From Bacillota bacterium (GTDB lineage Bacteria > Bacillota > Clostridia > Christensenellales > Aristaeellaceae): a stretch of DNA of 44,794 bases. Below the pieces are notes generated by a model. The model was not told where the DNA came from, searched no databases, and saw only the letters and a list, made by a program, of their open reading frames with translations. The position numbers and the translations under genes were made by a program. This document shows, one piece after another, positions 33,145 to 40,998 of this stretch; the stretch's first letter is position 1, and each line of letters opens with the position of its first letter. The stretch spans positions 1 to 44,794 of the forward strand of contig JAEWSC010000049.1 in assembly GCA_023398575.1 (NCBI GenBank), given 5' to 3'.

Positions 33145-33795
33145 TTATGACCTGCTCAGCAGCTTGCCCACGTCCCTTTTGCTGCCTGCGATAAATAAAT
33201 GCTCGTCCTCCACAAAAACATGACCAGCTTCCGGCGTTTGGGAGATACCGTTTTTACCTTTGATGGCGATGATACCTACCTTGTATTCAGTGCGGACAGC
33301 CACCTCACGTATACTTCTGCCAATCCAGCCGCGCAAAGGCGCAATTTCGGCAATGCTATAATCCTCTGACCACTCGATGTAGTCAAAAGCATGGCCGGCG
33401 CTGTGCTTCATGGCTGTACGGCAGGCCATTTCTTTCTCAGGGTAAACTACCTCGTCTGCACCGTTGCGCAACAGGAACTTGGCGTGAATATCCCGGCCGG
33501 CGGTAGCAACAACGCGGTGCGCTCCCATATCCTTTAGCAATGATGTGATTTCAAGTGAAGACTGGAAATTACCGCCCATGCAAACAAAGCAAATATCAAA
33601 ATTGCGTACACCCAATGTTTCCAGCACACGCTCATCGGTGCAATCGCCAATTTGGGCCGATGTGACCAGCGGTGCGATGGCATTGACTCTTGCCTCGTCG
33701 ATATCCACCACCATCACCTCATCTCGCACATCAGCAAACTTTGCCGCAAGATGACGCCCAAACCGTCCAAGACCGACCACCAGTATAGATTTCAT
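33145..33795 (-). CDS. ktrA: Ktr potassium uptake regulatory subunit
   Basis: Single-repeat RCK protein, 216 residues, that forms the octameric gating ring of the Ktr system. The N-terminal Rossmann fold starts ILVVGLGRFGRHLAAKF with a full GxGxxG motif and has the acidic residue at the end of the second strand (VVDIDEARV). The RCK_C domain (about 135-216) is the site that binds c-di-AMP in characterised relatives. AAGGAG precedes the ATG. It lies 12 bases downstream of ktrB, the reverse of the ktrA-ktrB order in B. subtilis. Confidence 0.93.
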   Translation of the reverse strand: MKSILVVGLGRFGRHLAAKFADVRDEVMVVDIDEARVNAIAPLVTSAQIGDCTDERVLETLGVRNFDICFVCMGGNFQSSLEITSLLKDMGAHRVVATAGRDIHAKFLLRNGADEVVYPEKEMACRTAMKHSAGHAFDYIEWSEDYSIAEIAPLRGWIGRSIREVAVRTEYKVGIIAIKGKNGISQTPEAGHVFVEDEHLFIAGSKRDVGKLLSRS

Positions 33796-33807
33796 GATTC
33801 CGTCTCC

Positions 33808-35157
33808 TTATCCAACAATAACCTTATCAATGGGTTTCTTTGTATTCAAACCGTTATGCGAATGAGCAAAAGCCATCAGCACCGAAATAGCGCCTACCCT
33901 GCCCAAATATACAAGCAAAGAGATAATGATTTTAGCAGGTGCGTTCAACGTGGGCGTAATTCCAACAGTAAGACCCACGGTGCTCAACGCTGAAACAACT
34001 TCAAAAGCTGCATCCTCCATCACAAAGGGCTGCATACCAACAATCAGCAAGACAGCAGTCAAGGCTGTCAGCAAATATACCGTCGCAATAGTGAATGCCT
34101 TGCGTGTTACGCCGCTTTCCAAACGGCGGCCCATATAATTCACATCCTCCTGGCTGCGTACGTGAGAAAACGCCGCCAGTACAAGCACAAGCACAGTCGT
34201 TGTTTTTAGACCGCCAGCGGTGGAACCGGGACTTCCGCCGATGGCCATCAACAGCATAATAAGCAGCTTGCCGCCGCCGGTCAGACTGCTCATACTTACC
34301 GTATTAAAGCCAGCGGTACGAGGAGTAATAGATTGAAAAAAGCTGGCCAGTATGCGCGTGCCAAAGGGAAGGCTTTTTAATGAATTGTCTCTCTCAAAAA
34401 TAAAGAACAGCACCGCGCCGCCCAGGATCAATACAGCGGTGAATGCCAATACGGCCTTTGAATGTAAATTCATGCGGGAAAAGCGAAAGCGCTTGACGTA
34501 CAGATCCTCCCACACCACAAAACCCAGTCCGCCAATTACAATCAGAGCCATGATGACAACATTGACAAGCACATCGCCTTGATACGGCACCAAAGAGGAA
34601 TAAGGCCCAAAACGGCCCATGATATCAAAACCTGCGTTACAAAAGGCCGATATGGAATGGAATACGCCATAATATACGCCAGTTGCAAAGCCCATGTCGG
34701 GAATAAAGCGAATGGCCAGTAAAATGGCACCCAAACTTTCCATCACGGCTGTACCGATGAGCACGTGCTTCAATATGCGCACGATACCGCCTACCTGCAT
34801 TGTGCCAATGGACTCTTTCATCAAGCCCCGCTCCATTAGCCCAATCCTGCGGCCCATAAACATGGAGAACATGGTTGCCACCGTCATAAAGCCAAGACCG
34901 CCAATTTGGATCATAAGAAGAATGACCGTCTGCCCAAATACCGTGAACTGGGTGTAAGTATCATACACTACCAATCCTGTTACGCAGGTAGCGGAAGAGG
35001 CCGTAAAAATCGCGTTAATCCATGGAATGGATACACGGTCGCGAGATGCGATGGGTAATCGCAAAAGCACGGCACCTATGAGTATAACAACCAAAAAGCC
35101 AAAAGCCAAAACTTGGCCTTCATTAATTTTCCGCCTGTCCAGCATGCGGATGGACAT
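33808..35157 (-). CDS. ktrB: Ktr potassium transporter membrane subunit
   Basis: K+/Na+ type symport subunit, 449 residues, four M1-P-M2 repeats. Filter segments are SSATCVTGLV, SISAFCNAGFD, SITPRTAGFN and SALSTVGLTVG; each keeps the conserved Gly. A GGSPGSTAGGLKTTT loop is in the third repeat. The ATG at 35157 has GGAG eleven bases upstream; a second ATG four codons later is possible. It is transcribed with ktrA and faces the trkA-trkH operon. The leader is long and structured. Confidence 0.93.
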   Translation of the reverse strand: MSIRMLDRRKINEGQVLAFGFLVVILIGAVLLRLPIASRDRVSIPWINAIFTASSATCVTGLVVYDTYTQFTVFGQTVILLMIQIGGLGFMTVATMFSMFMGRRIGLMERGLMKESIGTMQVGGIVRILKHVLIGTAVMESLGAILLAIRFIPDMGFATGVYYGVFHSISAFCNAGFDIMGRFGPYSSLVPYQGDVLVNVVIMALIVIGGLGFVVWEDLYVKRFRFSRMNLHSKAVLAFTAVLILGGAVLFFIFERDNSLKSLPFGTRILASFFQSITPRTAGFNTVSMSSLTGGGKLLIMLLMAIGGSPGSTAGGLKTTTVLVLVLAAFSHVRSQEDVNYMGRRLESGVTRKAFTIATVYLLTALTAVLLIVGMQPFVMEDAAFEVVSALSTVGLTVGITPTLNAPAKIIISLLVYLGRVGAISVLMAFAHSHNGLNTKKPIDKVIVG

Positions 35158-35386
35158 TTTAACAACAACTCCGATTTTTCAATATTGCCCCAATACAGCA
35201 ATTTATGATCAACGCCGGACACCTGGAACAAACGCAGATGCACGGCAGCATTACCTGCTTTTACTTAAAGCAACTAAAGGCCGGCCTCGCCGGTGTAGTT
35301 TTGTCTTGCAAGCCGCCGAACATGCGGTCCTGATGATGGCAAACCCATTTCTCAAGGCAACCGTTGCCACCGGTAATGAATCAGCA
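35158..35386 (-). promoter_or_regulatory. Long structured leader of ktrB, unassigned
   Basis: About 230 bases between a probable TATAAT (35398-35393) and the ktrB start. Hairpins visible on the minus strand include GGCAA/TTGCC, CCGGC/GCCGG, GCTTT/AAAGC and ATTGC/GCAAT just before the ribosome binding site. I looked for c-di-AMP (ydaO) and Mg2+ (M-box) riboswitch consensus strings and did not find them. No credible protein is encoded. Confidence 0.45.
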
Positions 35387-35392
35387 TCCATT

Positions 35393-35398
35393 ATTATA
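35393..35398 (-). promoter_or_regulatory. Probable -10 of the ktrB-ktrA operon
   Basis: Perfect TATAAT on the minus strand. The -35 is poor: a TTTGCA lies 15 bases upstream and a TTTTTG 17 bases upstream. Defines the long leader downstream. Confidence 0.5.
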
Positions 35399-35498
35399 CC
35401 GCCCGACCTTGGATGCAAAAAGTAAAAGGACACAGGATATATTGTAATCTTTTTTATATAAAGATTGTATAAAGAAATATTAAGGGGACAAAAAGACC

Positions 35499-35600
35499 GT
35501 GTTCGACCGCGCCGCATTTTACGTTCCCGCTTTTCCAACATGCTTTTGCCCTTTACATTCCACATTCGCTTATGCCATAATGAAAACATACGTTTGCTAG
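35499..35600 (+). CDS. Possible 33-residue peptide upstream of the helicase gene
   Basis: GTG start with AAGGGG ten bases before it, stop TAG nine bases before the helicase ATG. The peptide would be Phe/Cys/Pro-rich with no recognisable motif. The helicase promoter (35552-35581) lies inside this frame, which argues against coding. An AT-rich inverted repeat AATCTTT/AAAGATT and a TTGTAA box are at about 35443-35466. Low confidence. Confidence 0.2.
   Translation: MFDRAAFYVPAFPTCFCPLHSTFAYAIMKTYVC
35552..35581 (+). promoter_or_regulatory. Promoter of the nuclease-helicase gene
   Basis: TTTACA (35552-35557), 18-base spacer, extended -10 TGC-CATAAT (35576-35581). Leader of about 22 bases. Confidence 0.55.
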
Positions 35601-35609
35601 AGGTGACGC

Positions 35610-37904
35610 ATGGAAGGAACAAAGCGGCTTTCAGTTCGGGACCTGGTGGAGTTTTCCTTCCACGGCGAAGATATCCTCCCAGCCTCGGGCAAACAGGACA
35701 TGATGGCCGGCACAAAGGGTCACAAAGCGCGGCAAAGCATGCTGGGAGAGGGTTGGCGGGCTGAAGTGCCTCTGAACCTGACCATCACCGCCGAAGATAT
35801 CGAATTTTTTATCTCAGGCCGTATGGACGCATACTTTGATGACGAAGTGCCTGTGATCGAAGAGCTAAAGCTCTCCTATGAAACAAGCATTCCTCCCTCT
35901 GAGCCCTGGCCGGCTCACCGTGCCCAAGCCGTGGTATATGGCCATATGCTCTGTCTGGAAAAACGAAAAGAGCAGGTGTTAATCCGGGTCGCCTATGTAA
36001 CAGAGTTGGGCAAGGTTCGGGCATCCTTTGAAGAGCAGCTTACTGCATCACAATTGGCAAATGAGTTTTTTGCCCTGCTTTATGCTTATGCCAAATGGGA
36101 ATCCACCCAGCGCAAGCACCGGGCGGCGCGAAATGAAAGTCTATCGCTGCTGCCTTTTCCTTTTGATAGCTACCGCCCAGGCCAGCGAGAGATGGCCGTG
36201 CAGGTGTATACCGCCATTCAAAAAAAGAAACGGCTGTTCGCCAGCATGCCTACCGGCACAGGCAAATCTGCCGCGGTTCTGTACCCGGCACTTAAAGCCT
36301 TGGGCCAAGGACTGACCGGGCAAATTTTTTATCTGACCGCACGCACCACCGCAAGGCAGGCGGCACTGCAGGCCCTTGATATAATGCGCAAAAAAGTCAT
36401 GCATCTGCGCAGCCTTACCCTCAATGCCAAGGAAAAGCAATGCCCCCGCTTTACCCGCTGTCATCCTGATTATTGTGAGCGGGCCAGAGGTCATTTTCTG
36501 CGACTGCCCAACGCGCTGGAAGAAATGATGACATTCACCGACTGGAACGGTCAGGCGGTGATCGATATGGCTCAAAAGCATCAACTGTGCCCCTTTGAGT
36601 TTGCGCTGTCGCTGACCGAAATCGCCGATGTGGTGATATGTGACTACAATTATGCCTTTGACCCAGCAGCGAGAATCCGGCGAATTTTTGAATGGCGCAC
36701 AGACATAACGCTGCTGGCGGACGAGAGCCACAATCTGGCCTCAAGAACGAGAGAAATGCTCTCTGGACTGTGTGACGGCCAGCAACTAAGAAATTTCCGG
36801 ACAAGCCTTGGCAAAACATATGGCCGAAAAAAGCCACTGTACAAGGCCGTTACAGCGGTCATCAGCCTTATGCGCACCGTGCAGTTTGAAGAGAATCAAA
36901 CAGAACGGCAATTAGATGATCTGCCGCCAGGGCTTCCCCAGGCAATCGAAAATCTGCTGGATCAGATAATAGAGGCCTTTGGCGACCCGCCGCCCGGCGA
37001 AGCAGGCCAGACCTTGGGCGATATGTTCCAAATGGCCTTGGGATTTGTATCCGCCGTGGACCGAGGACTAACAAGCTACGCCCTGCTTTGTGCAAAGCAG
37101 GGCAAAGAACGTGCTATACGTCTGCTGGCCTTATCGGTGGCGGAACACTTGCGTGAATGCACAAAGAAGCTTTGCGGCGTGGTCTATTTTTCCGCTACCC
37201 TCTCACCTCTTCAGGCCATGCAAAAGCTGCTGGGCGGCGGAGACGAGGATGCATGTTTTGCGCTTCCCTCCCCTTTTCCGCCTAAAAATCTGTTGGTCAT
37301 CCGCCACAGGGTGGATACACGCTATGCCCTACGAAAAACAACAGCACCCAAAGTGGCCGAAGCCATCCTATTCGCATTCTCTGCCCGGCCTGGCAAGTAT
37401 ATTGCCTTTTTTCCCAGCTACGCCTATTTACGGCTGGTGGGGGTAGAGCTATTGCAAACAAATCCCAACCTGCCGCTGTTAGTGCAGCAAAACAATATGG
37501 AGGAAATGGACCGGGAAGCGTACATTGCAAACTTTACCGCAGATGATACGCCACTGCTTGGCCTGGCCGTATTGGGCGGCGTGTTCGCAGAAGGCATTGA
37601 CCTGCCCGGTGAGCGGCTGCTGGGCGTAATGGTGGTAGGCGTGGGACTGCCTATGGTGTGTTTGGAGCAGGAAGCGTTGCGCCGTCATTATGAAGATTCC
37701 CTTGGCGACGGCTTTTCCTACGCTTACCGCTACCCCGGCATGCACAAGGTGCTGCAGGCCGCCGGCAGGGTTATCCGCTCGGAAGCCGACCGTGGTGTGG
37801 TGCTGCTCATCGATCACCGGTATTACCAGCATGATTATTTATCTTTGTGCCCGCCCCACTGGCACTTTGAAGAAAACACACTCGAAGGCTTTTGGAAAAG
37901 CTAA
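35610..37904 (+). CDS. Cas4-like PD-(D/E)xK nuclease fused to XPD/DinG-type Fe-S helicase
   Basis: A 764-residue DNA repair type enzyme. Residues about 30-130 look like a Cas4/RecB-family nuclease: His38, Asp73 in GRMDA, E85-x-K87 in VIEELKLS, and a Q106-x-x-x-Y110 motif. A superfamily 2 helicase follows: Walker A MPTGTGKS (Lys219), four cysteines 278, 284, 289 and 327 positioned like the XPD/DinG [4Fe-4S] cluster, DESH box at 371-374, and C-terminal motifs SATLSP, VFAEGIDLPGERL and QAAGRVIRSEADRG. All core residues are intact. RBS is AGAGGTG. It stands alone; no CRISPR or phage genes are near. Expected role is 5'-3' unwinding with coupled cleavage at damaged or flapped DNA. Confidence 0.85.
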   Translation: MEGTKRLSVRDLVEFSFHGEDILPASGKQDMMAGTKGHKARQSMLGEGWRAEVPLNLTITAEDIEFFISGRMDAYFDDEVPVIEELKLSYETSIPPSEPWPAHRAQAVVYGHMLCLEKRKEQVLIRVAYVTELGKVRASFEEQLTASQLANEFFALLYAYAKWESTQRKHRAARNESLSLLPFPFDSYRPGQREMAVQVYTAIQKKKRLFASMPTGTGKSAAVLYPALKALGQGLTGQIFYLTARTTARQAALQALDIMRKKVMHLRSLTLNAKEKQCPRFTRCHPDYCERARGHFLRLPNALEEMMTFTDWNGQAVIDMAQKHQLCPFEFALSLTEIADVVICDYNYAFDPAARIRRIFEWRTDITLLADESHNLASRTREMLSGLCDGQQLRNFRTSLGKTYGRKKPLYKAVTAVISLMRTVQFEENQTERQLDDLPPGLPQAIENLLDQIIEAFGDPPPGEAGQTLGDMFQMALGFVSAVDRGLTSYALLCAKQGKERAIRLLALSVAEHLRECTKKLCGVVYFSATLSPLQAMQKLLGGGDEDACFALPSPFPPKNLLVIRHRVDTRYALRKTTAPKVAEAILFAFSARPGKYIAFFPSYAYLRLVGVELLQTNPNLPLLVQQNNMEEMDREAYIANFTADDTPLLGLAVLGGVFAEGIDLPGERLLGVMVVGVGLPMVCLEQEALRRHYEDSLGDGFSYAYRYPGMHKVLQAAGRVIRSEADRGVVLLIDHRYYQHDYLSLCPPHWHFEENTLEGFWKS

Positions 37905-37907
37905 CGC

Positions 37908-37932
37908 AAAAGGAAGAAAAGAAACGCCTTTT
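37908..37932. terminator. Weak hairpin between convergent helicase and flavodoxin genes
   Basis: Arms AAAAGG / CCTTTT with a purine-rich loop, spanning the 27-base gap. A weak terminator at best. Confidence 0.35.
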
Positions 37933-38381
37933 CAGGCCTCCTTGCTCTTTGCAGGCGCTGCGCCTGTCCTGACATTATGGTAGGAAATTAGTTTGCAGCC
38001 CTTATCCGATATCATCTGCCTTGTTCCTTGCTCACTTTTGGGTGTTTCGCCACCAGCGGAACAGAGCACGACCTCTACCTCTTTGCCCGAAGGCAGAAGT
38101 GCGACAATGGCATTGAAAGCCGGTGCGGGATAGCCTGCCCAGACAGGGCAGCCGATGATGATTCTGTCATACTCCGCCAAGTTCACATACACAGGCAAAA
38201 TGCCAGTAGTTTTACGGTGCATCGCTTGATAACCGCCGGGAATAAACGCGGCAAACAGGCTGCGTTTTTTTATTTCACGGACTCTGATGAGTTCTGCCCC
38301 GCTTTCCTTTTTCATTCGTTCTGCCTCTTTTTTTGTTGAACCGCCAAAGGTATAATAAACCACCGCCGTTTTCATACCCAT
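37932..38381 (-). CDS. Flavodoxin-like protein
   Basis: FMN-binding electron carrier or small quinone/flavin reductase, 149 residues. The phosphate loop is VVYYTFGGSTKKEAERM (residues 7-23), and flavin-ring loops are GCPVWAGYPAPAF (about 75-87) and CSAGGETPKSEQG. These match the flavodoxin_4 group seen next to anaerobic redox enzymes. Start: ATG at 38381 (AGGA seven bases before) or ATG at 38375; an upstream extension has no homology. It is transcribed leftwards and stops at the helicase end. The C-terminal codons include a GC palindrome (GGCGCAGCGCC). Confidence 0.88.
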   Translation of the reverse strand: MGMKTAVVYYTFGGSTKKEAERMKKESGAELIRVREIKKRSLFAAFIPGGYQAMHRKTTGILPVYVNLAEYDRIIIGCPVWAGYPAPAFNAIVALLPSGKEVEVVLCSAGGETPKSEQGTRQMISDKGCKLISYHNVRTGAAPAKSKEA

Positions 38382-38549
38382 ACTTCCTTCCTGCCATATT
38401 GCTTGGTTTTTTCTTTGTAACAAAAGGAGATCTGCCTGCAATCAACAAGCCATCACCATCTTAGGAACATTGTGAAATATGCGCAACATCGTTCCATCTC
38501 ATGATACCATGCCTTATTTATATATCTATCGTTGAGTTGTTGATAATGC

Positions 38550-39038
38550 CTACTTTAGCATTACCTTTTCAATCAGTCTTGCCGGCCAGAACTCGTACAA
38601 GTAGAGGCTTGTCACCATGCCGCCAAAGCCATGAAATCCTTCCATAATAAATGGAATGGCACGATAAATGGTTTCCGGTTCGTCAATGAGCATGGTGGTA
38701 TGGGGTGTCCAGTTATCACTTTGCCCAAAGTGCTCTTTGAGGGCGAGCAGTTCCCGGTTGGGGTCTGGCGCAATAAACAGTACCTTTGCACCCCCAAATA
38801 TACCTGTATGGTTGAAAGAGATGTTAAATGCGTTTGTTACGATCGCTGCCTGGCGAAGCGACATCAAGGCAATCTCTTCCTGTGTGGTGTCAAAAGTGGC
38901 CAGCGTGATATGTTGGGGCAGATTTTTGGTATGCGTGCCGAAAAACCCGCTATTATACAGCGACTTTTGCAATAAAGCCAAGTGCTCTTCTGTTGCATCG
39001 TCATACCCCGCCATCACGCAAAGCATTTTTCCATTCAT
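38550..39038 (-). CDS. 2H phosphoesterase (2'-5' RNA ligase-like)
   Basis: Small 162-residue enzyme of the 2H family, with two His-x-Thr motifs: His43-Ile-Thr45 in PQHITLATF and His113-Thr-Thr115 in WTPHTTMLI. Family members cleave or transfer 2',3'-cyclic phosphates, 2'-5' oligonucleotides or cyclic nucleotides. The ATG at 39038 follows GGAG by nine bases. It lies 47 bases downstream of a diguanylate cyclase gene with no terminator between them, so the two are likely co-transcribed. Substrate not predictable from sequence. Confidence 0.85.
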   Translation of the reverse strand: MNGKMLCVMAGYDDATEEHLALLQKSLYNSGFFGTHTKNLPQHITLATFDTTQEEIALMSLRQAAIVTNAFNISFNHTGIFGGAKVLFIAPDPNRELLALKEHFGQSDNWTPHTTMLIDEPETIYRAIPFIMEGFHGFGGMVTSLYLYEFWPARLIEKVMLK

Positions 39039-39085
39039 TTATATCTGCTCCTTGCACACATGTATACAGTCAATTCATGAATACC

Positions 39086-40258
39086 TCAATAGTACACATC
39101 CTTTTGAAAAACGCGCACGGCATCACGCACTTCCTTTGCTTTGTACAAGGCAATGTCCGCATGTATAAAAAAGCGCGCCTCATCCATTCCCTGTTCATAC
39201 ACCGCCAAGCCAAAGCTGGCCGACAAGCGCAGCCCAGTGCAATCCTCAAAGCAAAGGCTGCTGAGCTTTGTGCGTATCTGATCGCAAACCTTAATAGCAT
39301 CTCCCATATCCAATCCGCAAAAGAGCAGGCAAAATTCATCACCGCCATATCGGTAAGGGGTAGCCTTGGGGCTGCTTTCTTTCAGTATATCTGCAAAGGC
39401 TGCAATGCAATGATCGCCTACGTGATGTCCATATTGGTCGTTCACCTGCTTAAAGTGATCAATATCGGCAATCGCGAGAATATACTTGTCCGCAGGATTT
39501 AGGCCCTCCACACCCTTCATGGCCGCATGCAGCGCATTACGGTTGAAAATGCCGGTCATCTCGTCAACCTTTAGACTCTGCTGTAAATGCTGCCGCTCCT
39601 TTTCCATTTGTATACTGGTCTCATTCCGCCGTTGTTCATAGCGGATGGCAACCATGCAAGCAATGGAAAACGCGATCAGTATTAAAATGGAGATGACAAA
39701 ATTGCTCATGCGAAGCGTATTATCGAAAATGCTTTGCTTATCCACATCCCAAACAATAAACAACTCCGAAATGATAACGGAGGCGATGCTGGCCGCAGAA
39801 ACAGTCAGCGTTAGCCGATAGCTTGCATAAATGGTCGTGAGCATGATAGCGATAGCGAACAGGTAGTACATGGCTGTAAAAGCGCTGTGCACCGTATACA
39901 GAACAAGGCACATTGCCGCAAATACCAGGGAAACAATGAATATCTTTTGCCTATAGGAAAAACGCCTGGATTTTAACACCAGGGTATCAAAAAGCACCAG
40001 CATCAAATTCACGCCCATAGGAAAAACCATGAATTTGAGTATGAACATGCCCGCAGTTGTGGAAAGCATATCTGAATGAATCAGCATAATCCCCATAATT
40101 ACTTCCACAAGGCAAGCAAGCAACAACAACCCTATGGTCGTTTTGTAGTGCAGGTTCAGCCAAGCATGCTCAATACCAGCATAACCCGACTGCCCTTTTT
40201 CATGCCGCGCATCCTCGACGGATGTGTGAACTGCATGCGCCCGCCTCACTGTCAACAC
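39086..40258 (-). CDS. Membrane diguanylate cyclase (GGDEF)
   Basis: A 390-residue protein making c-di-GMP. About six transmembrane helices (residues 40-215) act as input domain, followed by a short coiled-coil linker (EQRRNETSIQMEKERQHLQQSL) and a GGDEF domain (about 235-385) with intact YRYGGDEFCLLF active site and the metal-binding Asp in IADIDHFKQVND. The I-site RxxD lies four residues upstream in other enzymes; here it reads SSPKATPY, so product inhibition is probably absent. Start is GTG at 40258, nine bases after AGGAGG. It may be co-transcribed with the 2H phosphoesterase. Confidence 0.92.
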   Translation of the reverse strand: MLTVRRAHAVHTSVEDARHEKGQSGYAGIEHAWLNLHYKTTIGLLLLACLVEVIMGIMLIHSDMLSTTAGMFILKFMVFPMGVNLMLVLFDTLVLKSRRFSYRQKIFIVSLVFAAMCLVLYTVHSAFTAMYYLFAIAIMLTTIYASYRLTLTVSAASIASVIISELFIVWDVDKQSIFDNTLRMSNFVISILILIAFSIACMVAIRYEQRRNETSIQMEKERQHLQQSLKVDEMTGIFNRNALHAAMKGVEGLNPADKYILAIADIDHFKQVNDQYGHHVGDHCIAAFADILKESSPKATPYRYGGDEFCLLFCGLDMGDAIKVCDQIRTKLSSLCFEDCTGLRLSASFGLAVYEQGMDEARFFIHADIALYKAKEVRDAVRVFQKDVYY

Positions 40259-40372
40259 CTTATGATTCCTCCTGCGCAGCCACTCTCCGGCGGCGCTTGC
40301 GCAGCTCGCGCCTCCGTCCGCCTTATTGTTTCTTCATGCCGCATATATTTACCTTCAAAATGGAATTTGCGC

Positions 40373-40401
40373 TTGCTAACAGCCTGTCTCTGCATTATGA
40401 T
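40373..40401 (+). promoter_or_regulatory. Promoter of the flavin reductase-like gene
   Basis: TTGCTA (40373-40378), 17-base spacer, TATGAT (40396-40401). Leader of about 22 bases. GC-rich hairpin arms GGCGC/GCGCC lie in the leader of the divergent GGDEF gene at about 40288-40310. Confidence 0.7.
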
Positions 40402-40430
40402 AAAGACAGTTTTATGCGAGGAGGGGTACC

Positions 40431-40967
40431 ATGAAAAAGGAAATCAATGTGTTTGAGTATGCAAAAGAAATCATGACGGCGCTAAAGTCCGGCGTTTTGT
40501 TAACCACCATGGCCCAGGGCAAGGTAAATACCATGACCATCTCCTGGGGGACGCTTGGTATCGAATGGGGGAAGACCATTTTTACAACCTTTGTCAGAGA
40601 ACACCGCTTTACAAAGGAGCAGTTGGACAAAAACCCTGAATTTACCGTCAATATTCCCTGGGGCACGTTCGATAAAAAAATTCTGGGGGTATGCGGCACC
40701 ACATCCGGCCGCACGACTGATAAAATCAAGGAGCTTGGCCTTACGCTGGAAGCCGCTGAGGCTGTTTCCGTGCCAGCCATCCGAGAACTGCCCTTGACCC
40801 TTGAATGCAAAGTGGTCTATGTGCAAAAGCAGGATGAGAAAGCAATGAACGAAGAGTACCAAAAAGCCTGCTATCCCAAGGATGTGGACAGCTCGTTCCA
40901 TGGCTCCAACAAAGATTACCACACCGCCTACTACGGGGAGATCGTTCGCGCGTACATTATTGAGTAA
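40431..40967 (+). CDS. Flavin reductase-like (FMN-binding split barrel) protein
   Basis: A 178-residue FMN protein of the flavin_reduct/flavoredoxin type. Recognisable stretches are VNTMTISWGTLGIEWGKTIFTTFVREHRFTKEQLDKNPEFTVN in the N-terminal half and SVPAIRELPLTLECKVVYVQKQ in the second. The family reduces flavins or passes electrons in anaerobes. GGAGGGG precedes the ATG. The gene is divergent from the GGDEF gene and convergent with the phosphotriesterase gene; no terminator is clear in the 31-base gap. Confidence 0.88.
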   Translation: MKKEINVFEYAKEIMTALKSGVLLTTMAQGKVNTMTISWGTLGIEWGKTIFTTFVREHRFTKEQLDKNPEFTVNIPWGTFDKKILGVCGTTSGRTTDKIKELGLTLEAAEAVSVPAIRELPLTLECKVVYVQKQDEKAMNEEYQKACYPKDVDSSFHGSNKDYHTAYYGEIVRAYIIE

Positions 40968-40998
40968 CCCAGCAGGTCATACCGGTGGGATGGAACTG

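Noticed and set aside
35158..35386. c-di-AMP (ydaO) riboswitch in the ktrB leader
   Set aside because: Expected from gene context, but none of the conserved strings could be found by eye. Reported only as an unassigned leader.
35251..35715. 154-codon minus-strand frame between ktrB and the helicase
   Set aside because: Spans both promoters and overlaps the start of the helicase gene. Composition (Arg/Ser/Cys-rich) and lack of a ribosome binding site argue against coding. The 46-codon part after the -10 box has no leader at all.
35610..37904. CRISPR-associated locus because of the Cas4-like domain
   Set aside because: No repeat array and no other cas gene in the window; the domain is fused to a repair-type helicase.
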